Shown here: in pieces, positions 1 to 13,762 of the stretch | Numbering within the stretch: the stretch's first letter is position 1 | Layout of the letters: each line of letters starts with the position of its first letter | Source: Perilla frutescens | Lineage: Eukaryota > Streptophyta > Magnoliopsida > Lamiales > Lamiaceae | NCBI GenBank assembly: GCA_026008535.1 | Contig: BRKX01000001.1 | Location: 70,382,317 to 70,446,316, forward strand | Direction of reading: 5' to 3' | Length of the DNA stretch: 64,000 nucleotides | Translations under genes and position numbers: made by a program | The notes under the pieces: model-generated | Databases searched by the model: none | Seen by the model: the letters and a program-made list of their open reading frames with translations, nothing else | Told to the model about the DNA's origin: nothing

Positions 1-3000
1 TTTTCAATTTTCAATTAATCATCCAATGTGAATTATTTAATTTTCAACTTTTAATTTTTCTGACACATTTACTTATTATTTCGATTTAAACCCATTTTTT
101 ATTTAATTATTTTGGTTGAGAGAAAGTAACAAATAATATTGAATCGGATCTTCAGACACACAAAAAATTAAAATTACTTGGAAAATTAAAAGTGATATAT
201 AGACTTAAAAAAATTAGGAATTGTCAAACGGGAGGGGGGTATCAATATTAATTAGCATTATTTACCTAAAACTAAAAGACCTTTTTAAATTTGCAATAAA
301 GATTGCAGACAGGATATATTTTAATAAATTTGAAATTTGAAATAGTATAATCAATTATATATATATACGTATATTCCACATATTTTTAAAGTGCACACAA
401 AATTCATATTCCTACATACGTATATTTAATCAGGGAGATATAATTTAATTATTTTCTCTAAATTAAATTATTAAATGAAAACGGTGAACTTTTCGAAATT
501 TAAATGCTAAATGTGAAGAATTTAAATATGAGTAATTTTGACAAAGTATAAATTTATTTTTATTGATATTACAAAAGTGTCATTGCCGATCAATTTGATC
601 CAAAAACACTTTATCCTATTTGTATTTTTTAGTAGGTCCGCAATTTGTGCAGGCTATTAAAATACATTAAGTTACGAGATTTATGACTTCGTTAGTTGTT
701 GCAGGCAACAAATTTATCTCCTGCGTAATTATAGCAATTTAAATTTCATTTATGAAAATTGGCCACCAATACTTAGCTAAGACTAAACAAACTCGATAGC
801 AAGTACAATATACATGTGACCATGCTTAAATGCTCCATCAAATTTATGTAAATTCAAACTCAATTTTATTTTTTTTTGGTTATGATGAGGAAATTTGAAG
901 GTTAAACTGGAAATAATCCCCATTATCGGTGAAATCATGAAAAATAATTTGCGAAGGGAACATTAATTTTTGTTATTTAATTAATGAGATAAGTATTAAC
1001 ACCAACTGCAGTGATAGTTGAGAGGTGTTTCAAGGGCTTGTGATTGTTCATTTAATTTGGATATTGTAATACATACATATATATATATATTGTTAATAAT
1101 AATGGTTGTTATTTGTTAATCATGAGGAGCACATATAGGTCACCAACTTCAATAAAATAAAATAATGATAATAATTGAAAGAATTATCAGTGAGATGAGA
1201 CAAGCATTGCTTTTGCATGCCCTAATAATTTATGCATAATTATTGATGCAGTCAAGCTGTTTATTTTAGTCATATTTATGCTTAGTTTTTTCTTCTTAAA
1301 AAAGAAAAAAAAAATCACGATCTTCATGTGCATGGTCATTCCAATTGAAATTTCTAACTCATTTGACTATGTATGGCCAACCTCTTCTATAGGGAAGAAA
1401 TAATGGCTATTGCATTTGTTTATATATATAGATATGATATTTTGACATTTTGAATTTAAATATGTTTTAAGTTATTGAAATTATTGGCATATCAATGCTG
1501 ACAATCAGTTACTCTTTTTTAATATAACATTTTTTTTTCATCCAGATAAATTATATTGATTAGTACGTATAACGTAGATCGAATTTGAAACTTACGTAAA
1601 TTAATGTTAAAATCTTAAAATGGATCATTTTTTTAAATGAAAAGTAGGCTTAAAGAAAACTAGAACATTCGCACAAAGCCATTGTGATTTGTATAGTTAG
1701 TGATATGTGGCCAACATTAATTTGAAGAAAGTTGAATTTGAGCACCTTTATATTATCTTAAAGAAAAAGAGTAGGTTAAGATATATGTTTGCCTTTCTCC
1801 TAAATTTTCAATTTTACTATAATTCAAATGAAGACTCAATTAATTAATTCCCTAAAGATTTTTGACCAGTTGATATTGATGGATTAAGGGACAAATGAAA
1901 GTAGATACACCTACTAATGAAGGCAACCTTTTTGAGCATCTTTTTTCTCTTTGAAATTAAGTGAGCGTTATTTAATTATTTCATGAATTCATCTATGCAA
2001 GACTACATATCCTCGTTCCATTTCAAATATTTAGTTTATTTGGTTTGCCACGTAGATTTATAACTATTATAAAAAATATATAATTCAATTATACTTTGTA
2101 TATTACCTTTATTTATGAAGCTCGTGGCTTAAAAATTTCAATAATTTAATACTATATTAATTTTCAAGACACATAAGAACATGTATATTTTTTAAAAAAA
2201 AATTACTATGAAATCTAATACCAAGTATAACAATGATCGGCACCCCCCCCCCCCCCCCACAATAAAAATAAGACTAAATATTTGGGTTGGTTAGTTTTAC
2301 AGTTATTACATAACTACGTAGATTTTAGAAAAAATAATAATTTTTTTTTACTCACACACCAACATATGGTATTGAGGAAATTTGAACTCATGACCTTTAG
2401 TAATTGATTTTCTTATTAGAAAGATCATAAAATTAGAAGCTTCAAAACCTTTCACACTTTGCACACAAGAAATTACATACTGACTATTGGACATTGCACA
2501 TTTTGTGTTGTACTTCTTATTACACACTTGATTTTTTTTTTCGATTTTTTTTTCCTTCGATTTCAACTTCTTATGCTTTAGTTTAAATTTACAATTATTA
2601 TTTAGGGTTCATATTATTCAATTAGGGTTTATTATGTTTTTTTAGTATTTAAATTTTTAAATAATCAATTAATAACTAAAAATAAAAAATTAAACACTAA
2701 AAAAAATTATAATACACCTTAATTGAGTGAGCAGGATGTACCATAAATAAGAGTGTAAATTAAAAAAAAAAGTATGAAAAATTAAAATTGAAAAAATAAA
2801 TAAAAAACCTAAAGAATCAAATGTGCACTAGAGAATGCAGTATAAAAAGTACAATAGAGTATCTCATCCCCACACTTTGCCCTAAAGTCTCTCTCTCTCC
2901 CTCCCTCTCTCTCTCACAGTAAGGTGACCTAATATCTAACTAAATCTATTTTAGCACTTGTTAATTAAACTTAATTGATATAGTAACTGACTACAGATTA

Positions 3001-3265
3001 AAAATACAAATGTTTAGCGCACTAATTTTTCAAGAATCCACACAATCAAGACATTAAAATTATTGTTTTAAATTATGTAGGAGATTGGTCACAAAATAGT
3101 TTTTTTTTTTTCCTTTTATTTTTGGGGAACTCCAAAAATTCAAAGTCCAAATACCAAAAAGCTAGTCAAAGATCAAACTACAGAAGATTAAATAGAAAAG
3201 GGTGGTTATCTTAGTTGTATGAAGATGTTTACACATGAAAATACTATACAGGATTACAAGTCACT

Positions 3266-3269
<4 letters not shown>
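1..3269. other. A+T-rich intergenic region, no gene seen
   Basis: No open frame here has plant codon character or a recognisable domain. The stretch is dominated by A/T runs, (TA)n tracts and short poly-A/poly-T. It holds a 16-base C run at 2243-2258 and a CT-rich tract at 2888-2915. Around 2330-2440 the minus strand has a tRNA box-B-like GAGTTCAAATTTCC followed by an A-run, which could be a decayed SINE, but no clear box A or target duplication was found. Confidence 0.6.
2243..2258. repeat. Poly-C homopolymer (16 bases)
   Basis: Sixteen consecutive C on the plus strand, conspicuous in this A+T-rich DNA. Length is likely polymorphic or error-prone. Confidence 0.9.

Positions 3270-3306
<37 letters not shown>
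3270..3306. repeat. (CT)n microsatellite upstream of the kinase gene
   Basis: Uninterrupted CT dinucleotide run about 0.9 kb upstream of the kinase start codon. A second, imperfect CT tract lies at 2888-2915. CT tracts are common near plant promoters and 5' leaders; no role is shown here. Confidence 0.9.
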
Positions 3307-3308
<2 letters not shown>

Positions 3309-4181
3309 CTCTCTATGTAGACAGGCTGGAAGGATCCAAACCCTAACCCCACCACATATAATATCAATTACTCACAATTAATAAGAGGGCCTTAAACAAA
3401 AACGATGTATCTCCACAAACTACCCAAAACAAAATCACTGAAAGAAAAAGAAATGGAATTCTTTACATAAACTGATAAAAGTGGGAAAACAAATTAAAAT
3501 GGAAAAGAGAAACAAAGATTGAAAAAGCAGGTGTAAGAAAGGAGTTTGTGCTCTTTTCTTGTTGCCTCTGCTAAGCATCTTTTTCTCACTTTTGTGCTCT
3601 TTTTCTGAGTCCCATTTCTTTACCTTCTTGTTTGTGGTATTCTAGTTTTGTTTTCATCCATTTTTTATTGTCAAAGTCATCTCTTTCTCTTGCTTTGGGT
3701 GATTCCATAGTTGCTATTTCTACCCATTCCTTCTTGCTGAAATCTGTTGATCATTCATCTGATTCTTGTTCCTTATTTTTTTGCAAAAATCTTTCTTGCA
3801 TTGATCATTGCAAAAGAGTCCCTTTTTCATCAGCTGACAAGATTTTAATTTATTTTTCTCCCCCATTTTTGGGCTTTTTTTTTGGTCCCTTCTTGGATTT
3901 CCCAAAATTAAATTCCCTGGCAAATTCTGTGGTAAATACTTTCTGGGTTGTGCTGATCAAGCTCAAAGATTCTATCTTTATTGAGTTATTGTGCCAAAAA
4001 TTAGGTTTTTAACCATTGTGAATTTACTGTTCTTGTGATTCCAGTCATTTCTGAGTTCCAACTCAGTTCTTTTCCCTTCAAATGGTCTGAATTTCTTCCC
4101 CAAAATCTTCGACAGTAATTTGCTATATTTTTCGACCTTTGGTTTTACTTGTTTCCTTGAAACTGTTAGGTTCTTGATTCT

Positions 4182-7100
4182 ATGGGACTTTGTCATGGAA
4201 AACCCATTGAACCCCCAGACAATCTGTCTGGAAATCCGATTCTCCCAGGTGAAATCAACGAACTTACACTCAATTCATCAACTGGGAAAACGCCTAAGTT
4301 CCCATTCTATAGCCCAAGTCCACTGCCTAGTGCATTCAAGAATTCCCCTGCTAACTCCAGCAGTGTTCCTTCGACCCCTCTCCGGTTCCTTAAGCGGCCG
4401 TTTCCTCCTCCGTCACCGGCTAAGCACATTAAGGCCTTGCTAGCTAGGAGGCATGGCTCTGTCAAGCCCAATGAGGCCACTATACCTGAAGGGAGTGAGT
4501 GTGAGATCGTCGGGTTGGATAAAAATTTTGGGTTCTCAAAGAGTTTCAGTAGCCACTATGAGATCGGGGAAGAGGTTGGTAGGGGGCACTTTGGTTACAC
4601 TTGTTATGCTAGAGGGAAGAAGGGAAGCTTGAAAGGACAGGATGTGGCTGTTAAAGTTATCCCGAAATCGAAGGTTGTTTTAATGATAATAAGATTTGGT
4701 GTTTCAGTGTGAAGAGATTGCTGTGAATTGCCTATGTTGTTGATTTTGATAATTTACCATTCTCCGTAAATTGATATGTTTCTGTTGAGAGATAATCGAA
4801 TGTGTTGTTTGTATGTGTCCTGGTGTTTATCTTCGTTTTGTACATTTGTTATGATTTTTTTATCTTCTGTGTGTAATTTGGAGTTTATAGAGACTACAAA
4901 ATATTGTTGAATATATGATGATCTTACTCTACATAATTAGCTTAATGGTTCTTGTGCCTCAGAGCTCTTTTACTGTTTCTGTGGTCAATGCTCAACAGGG
5001 TATAAGCAATTATGTCAGTAGCTACACAGTTGAGTAATGCATAATAAACTAATAACTAGAGATTGAAGTTGATATTATATGCATAGTGTCAAAAATTGCA
5101 TGAAAAGTCTGTTAATATATTGGTGGCTTTTAATTGCCCCTTCTGGAAATTGGAATCATTGAGTTTATTATCTTATTTACCTTTTACTGCTGGCTGATTA
5201 TGATTTATAATCCATATATGTCTTTCTTGTTTTTCTTGATTACTCATCAATGCAATTAGATTGAAGAAGTGTAGCACTTTCATGGATTTTCAACTGATGC
5301 CTGGTTTTGCTTTTGAGGTTTACTTTTCTGTAATTAAGAAGTAACAATTGTCATAAATAATGATTAAAATGAAATATATGTAATTTGTGTAGATGACTAC
5401 AGCAATTGCCATTGAAGATGTGAGAAGAGAAGTAAAGATACTACGTGCACTGACCGGGCACAAGAACTTAGTACAATTTTATGACTCCTATGAGGATGAA
5501 GACAGTGTCTACGTAGTGATGGAGTAAGTTTGAACTTCTGATCCTTTCTGTTTTATTAGTTATTTGCAGTGTCTGCTTCTTTTACATTTCTTGTTTTGTC
5601 ATCTTTGGATATCTGTCATCTTCGTTGTTGATTTAATATTGAATGCAGAATTCAAAATTATCTTTGTTCCTGTTGATATTCTAGATCACGGTTAAGACTG
5701 TGCGGCATGTGGTGGCCAGGGAAATTGTTGGAGTATATTTGTTTGTGTCTTGACTCTTGTGTCGTAAATGCTCACTCCAGACATTTTAACTGTTAATTTT
5801 ATATCAACATTGTGGTTATCTATGCTGCCAGGGTATAATATTTTATTTCATTAGTTTCAATTGAGCTTGAATGTGCTAGTTTGATTTCTAATACCTAGAA
5901 GAATGGCTGTATGGTGAAAAGAGTCAGAGTGCTACTTGAGACCCCCTCCGAGTTCCTCTTTAGAATGATAGAGAGTTTTTATAATAGTTTGCATCCTAGA
6001 AACTACATACACTATGTTCTATCATGACTTTCTCTTCCATAACCTTCCCCTTTCTTTCACAGGCTGTGCAAAGGAGGAGAACTACTAGATCGTATACTTT
6101 CTAGGTAAGCTTATTTGTTATTTTTCTTTTCTTTTTTACTTCCATTATTTAGGAAATATCTCTTGTCCTTTACATCTTTTTTATTAATTCTTTATTTGCT
6201 GCTGCAGGGGTGGAAAATATACAGAAGAAGATGCAAAAGTTGTGATGGTACAGATTTTAAATGTAGTTGCGCATTGTCATCTCCAAGGTGTGGTTCATCG
6301 AGACCTGAAGCCTGAGGTAAATCTATTGATGTCTCCAACTAAGCTTCCGTCATCCTTTCCCATCAACATATTTAAGCTGAATGTAGGGATATTTGATCTT
6401 TATTTTTATGGAAAAGATTTTGAAAACGGATTACTTTCGTTTTTTTACAATGAAAAATGAGATCTTTCATGTTGAAAAATAATATTCTTTGTCCTGATTG
6501 GCACTGGTTTTTTAAATTCTTTCAGAATTTTCTCTTTGTCTCCAAAGACGAGCACTCCCCTCTGAAGGCCATTGACTTTGGACTCTCTGATTACGTAAAG
6601 CCAGGTCTAGTCTATTGCTATATTCTTTGTCTTCTCATTAGTACAATGCAGTTGAATCTGATGCATCGATATTTTGACAGATGAAAGACTGAACGATATT
6701 GTTGGAAGCGCTTATTATGTGGCCCCTGAAGTTTTGCATAGATCATATGGAACAGAGGCTGACATGTGGAGTATTGGTGTGATCGCTTATATTCTTCTTT
6801 GTGGAAGTAGACCATTCTGGGCAAGGACAGAATCCGGAATCTTCCGAGCTGTTCTAAAAGCTGACCCAAGTTTTGAGGAAGATCCATGGCCAAATTTGTC
6901 TCCCGACGCCATAGATTTTGTGAAACAATTATTGAACAAGGACTACCGTAAAAGACTGACAGCAGCTCAGGCTCTTAGTAAGTGCTCGATTATGTTATGT
7001 TTAGAGTTACGATTTGCTCCTGAATTAGATCCCATCCAAGATTTAGTTTTTGTATCTTGTAGGTATTCAAATACTCTTTCTTTCTTATTAATATGATATT

Positions 7101-8378
7101 ATGAGGTCTTGTTGGAAGTGCTTCAATTTATTAGGAAATGAAAAGGCCCGACTGGCCTAATGCTGAGTTTACCAAAATATGAAAACTACAGTTTTTTCAT
7201 TGCTGGCAGTATAATATACTAATCCCATTGTCATGTGTAGGTCATCCATGGTTGGCTGGTCATCATGATGTGAAAATTCCTCTGGATATGATTATATATA
7301 GGCTTGTAAAAGCTTATATATGTTCTTCTTCGTTGAGAAAGGCAGCTTTAGGGGTACGTATATTTTGGATGGGTGATACTTTTTTTGATAAGATGTTTTC
7401 TTGACTAACTGCTTTTTGATTCTTTTGCCTATATTCATTTTTCCCCTTCTCATTTTATTCGATAAAATTCATGCTTGGTTGAGGAAATGGATACCTTGTC
7501 TTTTGGAAACTAACTCTGCAGCTCTAGAATGAATTGTAATATTTTACTAAAGTTCATGATGCCAGTCAGAGAGTGATCACATATTATTGCTGAATCAATC
7601 GTTTCCACCAACTCATAGTTTCTTCATTGCAACAGGCTCTTGCAAGAACATTGACAATACCCCAACTAGCATATCTTCGAGAACAGTTCACATTGTTGGG
7701 CCCAAGTAAAAGCGGATTTATTTCCTTACAGAATTTTAAAACGGTCAGCTCCCCCCTCCCCCCAACCCCCACCCACACCATCTCCGTTTGTGTGTGTGTG
7801 TTTGTGTTTGTGTTTGTTTGCAATTGTTTATCTTACTCTTCGAATTTAATCACCTTGTCTGTAGGCCATGGTAAAGAATTCAACTGATGCGGTGAAGGAT
7901 TCTCGGGTTCTAGATTACGTTAATGTGGTAAATATCTCAGTTATCATTCTTGCTTTAGTTTGACTGTTGCAAAAATTTATATTCTTTTTTCATGCAGGTG
8001 AGTTCACTTCAATACAGAAAATTGGATTTTGAAGAATTCTGTGCCGCAGCAATAAGTGTACATCAGCTGGAAGGAATGACTAGCTGGGAGCAACATGCAC
8101 GCAGTGCATATGAATTCTTTGAGAAGGATGGGAACAGGCCCATTATGATAGAGGAACTTGCTTCGGTATGCCTCTCTCACTCTCTCATTTTTGCCTCCCT
8201 GCAAGAAATTTCTGACCTTGATCTGTTTGTTTTCCGATAGGAGCTTGGACTTAGTCCATCTGTTCCCGTCCACGTAGTTCTGCAGGATTGGATAAGGCAC
8301 GCGGATGGGAAGCTAAGCTTCTTGGGGTTTGTAAGACTTCTGCATGGACTGTCCTCCCGCACGTTTCAGAAGGCGTGA
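4182..8378 (+). CDS. CDPK-related protein kinase (CRK type), 579 aa
   Basis: Serine/threonine kinase of the plant CDPK-related family. Exons: 4182-4673, 5393-5523, 6063-6104, 6208-6316, 6526-6604, 6681-6977, 7241-7353, 7636-7743, 7865-7927, 7998-8165, 8241-8378; total 1740 nt, in frame, all GT–AG. The start MGLCHGKP has Gly2 for N-myristoylation and Cys4 for palmitoylation, so membrane attachment is likely. A Ser/Pro-rich variable region (about 1-120) precedes the kinase domain (about 126-387): Gly-rich loop GRGHFG near 134, ATP lysine K158 in VAVKV, HRDLKPEN with D254, DFG as D275-F-G. A basic segment around 404-430 (LVKAYICSSSLRKAA) matches the calmodulin-binding/autoinhibitory region of the family. 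The C-terminal third corresponds to degenerate EF-hands, so calcium dependence is probably weak or indirect. AATAAA at 8695-8700 is a candidate poly(A) signal. Length is typical for CRKs. The family call is very secure; the exact orthologue is not. Confidence 0.96.
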
Positions 8379-8886
8379 AGTATCTATCATCCACAGCGTG
8401 TCTATTCAGTTAGGTGGTTTATCATCATCATTGTGGTTAGAACTTCAATGTTTGCCCGATCAAGCCGTGAAGAAACAAGAGGTCCATTTTGAATGTTGAA
8501 GCTATAGCCATTTGCAGCAGATCCGCTTCAGTATGTCTCGTCGTCCACTTGTAATTTTCATTTTAATGAGATGTAGAGGAATGAATGTATAGGTGAGAGA
8601 GAGGGTAGCAAAGTGTATTTCAGTTCTAAATTGCAGCTCAAATTAAGCTTAAGTGGTTTTTATGCCTCTGGCGTCTCTCTCTGTGTGTAACCTCAATAAA
8701 TCGTATAGTTGTGAAGGAAATCATTGTCACTGAGACTAAAATGATAGAACAAATAATTGGAAAAAAATACACATTCCTTGGAATATTCGTAAAATGTTGA
8801 ATAATGAAAGAGTTCCAAAAAGAATGTATATTCTACAAATAATCTTAAATTGAAGTTCAGTTTCAGCTAGAAAATTGCAGGAAATT

Positions 8887-11800
8887 CTAAGCATAGGAAC
8901 GAAGTTCCAGCATTAGAGTGTGATTTGTGACATTTGATGTTGGACCCTCAAACTGAAGAGGACCTGAAGAGAAAAAGAATAGTTAACAACTCGATCAAAC
9001 TGAATGAATATCTTGCTCAATCAAGCATGAGATGAAGAAAGTTGAAAAATATAACTGTAACTGGATTTACCTGGACTGAAGTAATGGTTCTTGAGAGCCC
9101 ATTCTTCACGCATTGATGCAAACTTTTTAAAAGGAGCACCTAGTCGTCGGACGGAACAAACGTGTAAGGTTTCGAAACTCATAAAACAGAGCAATATACA
9201 TGATTGGTAGTTTTGTATGATAATCTGTGACACAGATGTCACTTCTGCAGCAAGCAAAGATGTAGATTGGTATTGAAAATTACCTTCAAGTTCCACCATC
9301 GCCTTCTTAATCACAGGCTTGAACTTTCCTGGAGAGAGAGAGAGAGAGGCGCATGGTTAGAAAACAGGTATGCATTTATATTGTATATGAAGGTGAATAT
9401 TACCATGTCTTCTTTCAACATCCATCAGAGATGTCAATGCTGTTCCACCTACTGTCCATTTTTCAACCGGCGCACACAAGTTTCCCACCTGAACCATGCG
9501 CACAAAATAAAACATTGGATATATATCAAAAATTCATACGCTTGTTACATGAGACTAAATAGAAGAACAAGGCACAAACTGAGGAAATCAGGCCAGTCTT
9601 CCCGGAATGAAGTAGGGCCCCAGCAGCATAACCCAATGCATAGCAGTAGTTGGCATCAAAATTCGAAGGTAAACCACATCTACCTTCATATCTGGAACAG
9701 AATCAGTGCCTTATTTTCTCTTCTTAATAGTGGAAGGAGGAAATCTATTATCAGACCGTATTATTAATAGGGGTATTATTAGATTTTAGCCCGACCTTTC
9801 AAGTAATTCACAAAAATATCCTGACTTTTTATAAATAACAATTTAATACCTGACTTTTTGAATATATAACAAATCTAGCCTGGAATTAATTTTTGAGCTT
9901 TTAGTTGCCATCATATATCTTTTTTCCGAATTTTTTTATTGGCGTGAAAAATAATTGTGCCACGTAAATTGATCAAATAAAATTATATTTCATTCCAGAC
10001 CGTATGTAAAAAGATATACGTTGGGGATTAAAAGCCCGAAAATTAATTCCAGGTTAGATTTGTTATAAATTCAAAAGGCCACGTATTAAATTGTTATTTA
10101 TAAAAGTTCAAGACATTTTTGTGAATTACTTGAAAGGTCGGGCTAAAATCTGATAATACCCCTTATTAAAATATACTAGCACGAAGTTTTTAGTTACCCG
10201 AGAAAATGAGATTGTCCTCTGAACTCATTTTTGTATAAACCTTCCTTCCTTCTGGACTCTAATTCAGTCTCCACCATTTCGATGAGCATTTTTTCTGTCT
10301 CTATCTTTGCAACCTAGATAAAAAGAACAAATTTACTCTTAAAACTGATGTGAAGAATTTATAGTATGACTCTCCATCATTCTCATGCTTGAATCTATGT
10401 GAAGCAAAATGATCTGTTTCTTCCACATTGCAGGAAAAAAAGAAACAAGATTACCTGCACATTTCCATGTGGGTCTCTTTCCAGCAGCAATTGCTCCTGA
10501 ATTGCTTGTGGTAGAAATTCAAAAAGCTGGAGACATTGGCTACTAAGTTTCGACTTCCACATTCCACCTTCATCAACAACATCATGAGCAAGGATTTCAT
10601 TCAGCTCGGAGATAAGTTGTTGAATCTGTAAACATGTAACTATAATGTTAACAGCTGTTCAGAACTTGATGATTAAAAACTAGCAAGGCAGTTCAAAAGA
10701 TTAAAGTATCCATGTGAGACGATATAGCAGGTAGAACTTATTGTAGTTATACAGACCTCAGGGATGAAATCAATTAAGCCTTCTGGTATAAGTATAACCC
10801 CATAGTTGTAACCATGTTCAGCCCGTTTGCATATCACATCGGTAATATAATCTGTAACATTCTTCAGAGTTTGTTTCTTTGCTGCAACCTAAATGAGAAA
10901 ATACATTGTCACTATAAAAGGATGTTATGAGTTCATTCAATTTAGACTGAGAGTTGACTAATTATTTCTAATATATGATGCCATCAGCCCCCGTAAGGGA
11001 AATTATCCGATATCAAGCATATATCCAGAATCCAGAATATAAAATAAGAGTAAATAAGATCAATGGAAGAAAATAATTACGGATCACCTCTTCACCGATG
11101 ATGGTTATATTTGGATGAGTTTGCAAGCTGCATTCCAATGTTATGTGTGAAGCAGATCGTCCCATAAGCCTCACAACTGCACATGATACAGTTTTGAGTC
11201 AGATAAAGAGTTGGTCATCCACAAAGCTACTTATCACATTACAAGATGGTAGCTTGAGTGAAGATTAACTAAAGAATAGATAGACAAAAATGATTAATTC
11301 CAATCTTACAATGATAATATTTCCCAGTTGAACGAGCATCTACCATGACATTTCCAATCATTTCTGCATATATCTGCATCCAAAAATAAAAATACTACTA
11401 CATCTATGAAAAAAATGATAGAAAAAGAAAGAACAAAATGACAAAAACAAGGAAGAAGTTACAAGTCATAGGTACCCAGTAATGGAAGGAAATTTAAAAG
11501 ATCAAATGAAAATGTGATGAATGTCAAAGTATATATCTTTCACTTTCTAATCTAGTTTTTAAAAAATGAATCATTGCAAAGCTATGGTCACCTTGCATGC
11601 TGTATCAAAGCCAAAACTTGTAGGAACTTCTTTGCATTTCAGGTCACCATCAATTGTCTTGGGGCATCCAATAACTCGTGTTTGAATTTTCTTTTCCCTA
11701 AAAATGTTTATTAGACGAACAAAGTTGAAGAAGAGATGTGGTATGGAAACAAACACAATAAACAAATCTTACCTAAAATTCTCAGCTAGAAGACAAGCGT

Positions 11801-13720
11801 TGGTATTTGAGTCATCTCCTCCAATGACTACAAGTCCATCCAGATCAAGCTTCCGCACTGTCTCCTCAGCCTTTTTGAACTGACATACAAAATATATACA
11901 AGTCCGTTAAAGAAAATAACTCCAATGCCATGCATATTCTGCCATAAGCTTGTAAGGTTATCATAAAGCAACTTTTTGGGTAATTATGACCTACTTGCTC
12001 AGGGGTTTCTATCTTGTCCCTCCCACTGCAGATCATGTCGAAACCACCCTGTTGGAAAAAGAATGTAAAACCCGAAATAAGATAAGGCTGTAAGGTTATG
12101 AGTACATGTAAAGGACAAGCTCATTCTGTGCAAAAACATCACTGCATGAAACAACGATAAGATCTTAAATATTGATGCTTCCTTCGGTAATTCTCTGTAT
12201 AAAAGTACTCATTTTATGAGCCAGCCAAGATTGAATTAGTTACTGGAAACTAGTTTTTGTCTAAACTTTGTGACAAGGCAAAGTTGATGAAGAATTCTTA
12301 CTTGGTTTCTGTAAGGATGTACAAAGTCGGGTGTCAAGAAAACATATCTACGGTTCATAATTCCTGCTGGACCACCCCGAAAACCGTACAATGTGCTACC
12401 TTTTGTTCTTTCCTCTAAATAATCTAAAGATATAAAAAAATAATTAAATAGCATTAAGAGATTTGAAGAAAACCATAAATAGGATAACTACAATCAAAAT
12501 AAAAGGGCTCACCAAAAAGTCCAGCTATCACATTGTGTCCACCAGGAGCCTGTCCTCCAGAAAGGACAACCCCAATTTTTAAGGTTTGATCGGAAGCAGC
12601 TGCCGACGTATCACTAGGCACAAGTACTGCTGATGGTTGTCCGAAGAGGTTTGGGAAAAGCTTTGCAATTTCATCTATTGATATCATACACATAAACTAG
12701 TAAATTTTTCTTATGCAAGCAGTAACATTCCTTAACTGTACCAATTTAACTCTCCAGCAAAATGTCTCAGGTTGTGCCCTCTTATCTCATGATCAATCTC
12801 CTCTGATCATGGTCGTTGATCACTAAACAATATCGTTTCAAGATTACTCTCACTTCATCTCATCATAGACCTTAAAATTTTGCTTAATTGTAATTAAAAT
12901 CACGACCGGGCAGAAATTGCAATTTTAACCAAAATTTCAAGGATTACAGTGTTAAATGTTAATGATCAATTTTTCAGTTTTTGCAATTTGACTCACACGG
13001 CATAATATATATCCTTGACTGAATGCCACATAAACAATGCCGGACATTTAACAAATGACACGACAGTGATGAGAATTGCAAAAGATTTGGTGAAAATTGC
13101 AGTGTCGATCAAATGTCGTGATTTCAATCGCAAGTAAGCCTTAACTACATTTTGTTACATGAATGTCCATCACTTCGGAATTAGTTCTACCAGCTCTCAC
13201 AAAATCAACAAAACAAACTGGTGCGGCAATTAATTAACTTATTTCAGAATTAATATGCAGCGCTGTTTGTTCAAAAAAAAAAATAAAAAAAATATCCATT
13301 AACCGTACGTGAGGTAACCAATCTATAAATCCTTTAACAAACAAATTCCACGATCAACAAACTCAATACTTCACATCCTGTTATCATAACTAAATCACAG
13401 ATAAACCAGAATCCCCCGTGATCGATAAAATCAACTTCCCCCAAAACTCACACTCAAAAACACACACGCACAAAACGCATTATATTAATCTCAGAGAACG
13501 TAGCACATGCAAAGCGCGCATAGTCGAACCGTACGTACATAAGTAATGGATAAGATCTCAGACCTGAATTCCCGGCGGATGAACTAGGCGGACCGTCGAC
13601 GACTTTGAAGGAGTTTTTGAGAACTTCCGGAAGCGGAAGAGAGACCCGGAGGCGGCTGGCCTGCACTTCACTGTAGCCGGCTGCGGATCGCTGCGGCGCC
13701 GTTGCTCCGTTCACTACCAT
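8887..13720 (-). CDS. Pyrophosphate:fructose-6-phosphate 1-phosphotransferase, beta (catalytic) subunit, 555 aa
   Basis: Cytosolic enzyme that reversibly converts fructose-6-phosphate and PPi to fructose-1,6-bisphosphate and Pi. In plants it works as an alpha/beta complex activated by fructose-2,6-bisphosphate. Coding exons in order: 13564-13720, 12513-12674, 12302-12423, 11995-12048, 11773-11879, 11592-11697, 11310-11373, 11088-11176, 10757-10888, 10455-10625, 10198-10313, 9580-9691, 9404-9488, 9284-9328, 9071-9139, 8887-8963; sum 1668 nt, in frame. Diagnostic motifs: GGQAPGGHN in exon 2, GGDDS at 185-189 (second Asp marks the PPi type against GGDGS of ATP-PFK), PKTIDGD at 213-219 with K214, and MGR at 262-264. 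These catalytic residues identify beta, because alpha subunits lack them. The gene is convergent with the kinase gene, about 500 bp between stop codons. A 395-bp inverted-repeat transposon sits in the intron between exons 11 and 12. Confidence 0.96.
9769..10163. mobile_element. Foldback MITE in an intron of the PFP-beta gene
   Basis: The two halves are inverted copies of each other over nearly their whole length. Ends read AGGGGTATTA… and …TAATACCCCT, followed inward by TAGATTTTAGCCCGACC and its near-complement. TATTAA occurs at 9762-9767 just outside the left end (one base gap) and at 10164-10169 just outside the right end, a probable target duplication. There is no coding capacity. The short size and long inverted repeats fit a non-autonomous DNA transposon. 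Superfamily not assigned. Confidence 0.85.
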
Positions 13721-13734
13721 TTTATCAGACAGAC

Positions 13735-13762
13735 TGAGAGAGAGAGAGAGAGAGAGAGAGAG
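13735..13762. repeat. (GA)n microsatellite in the PFP-beta 5' leader
   Basis: GA run ending 15 bases upstream of the PFP-beta start codon (CT in the transcript sense), so probably within its 5' untranslated leader. Confidence 0.85.
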
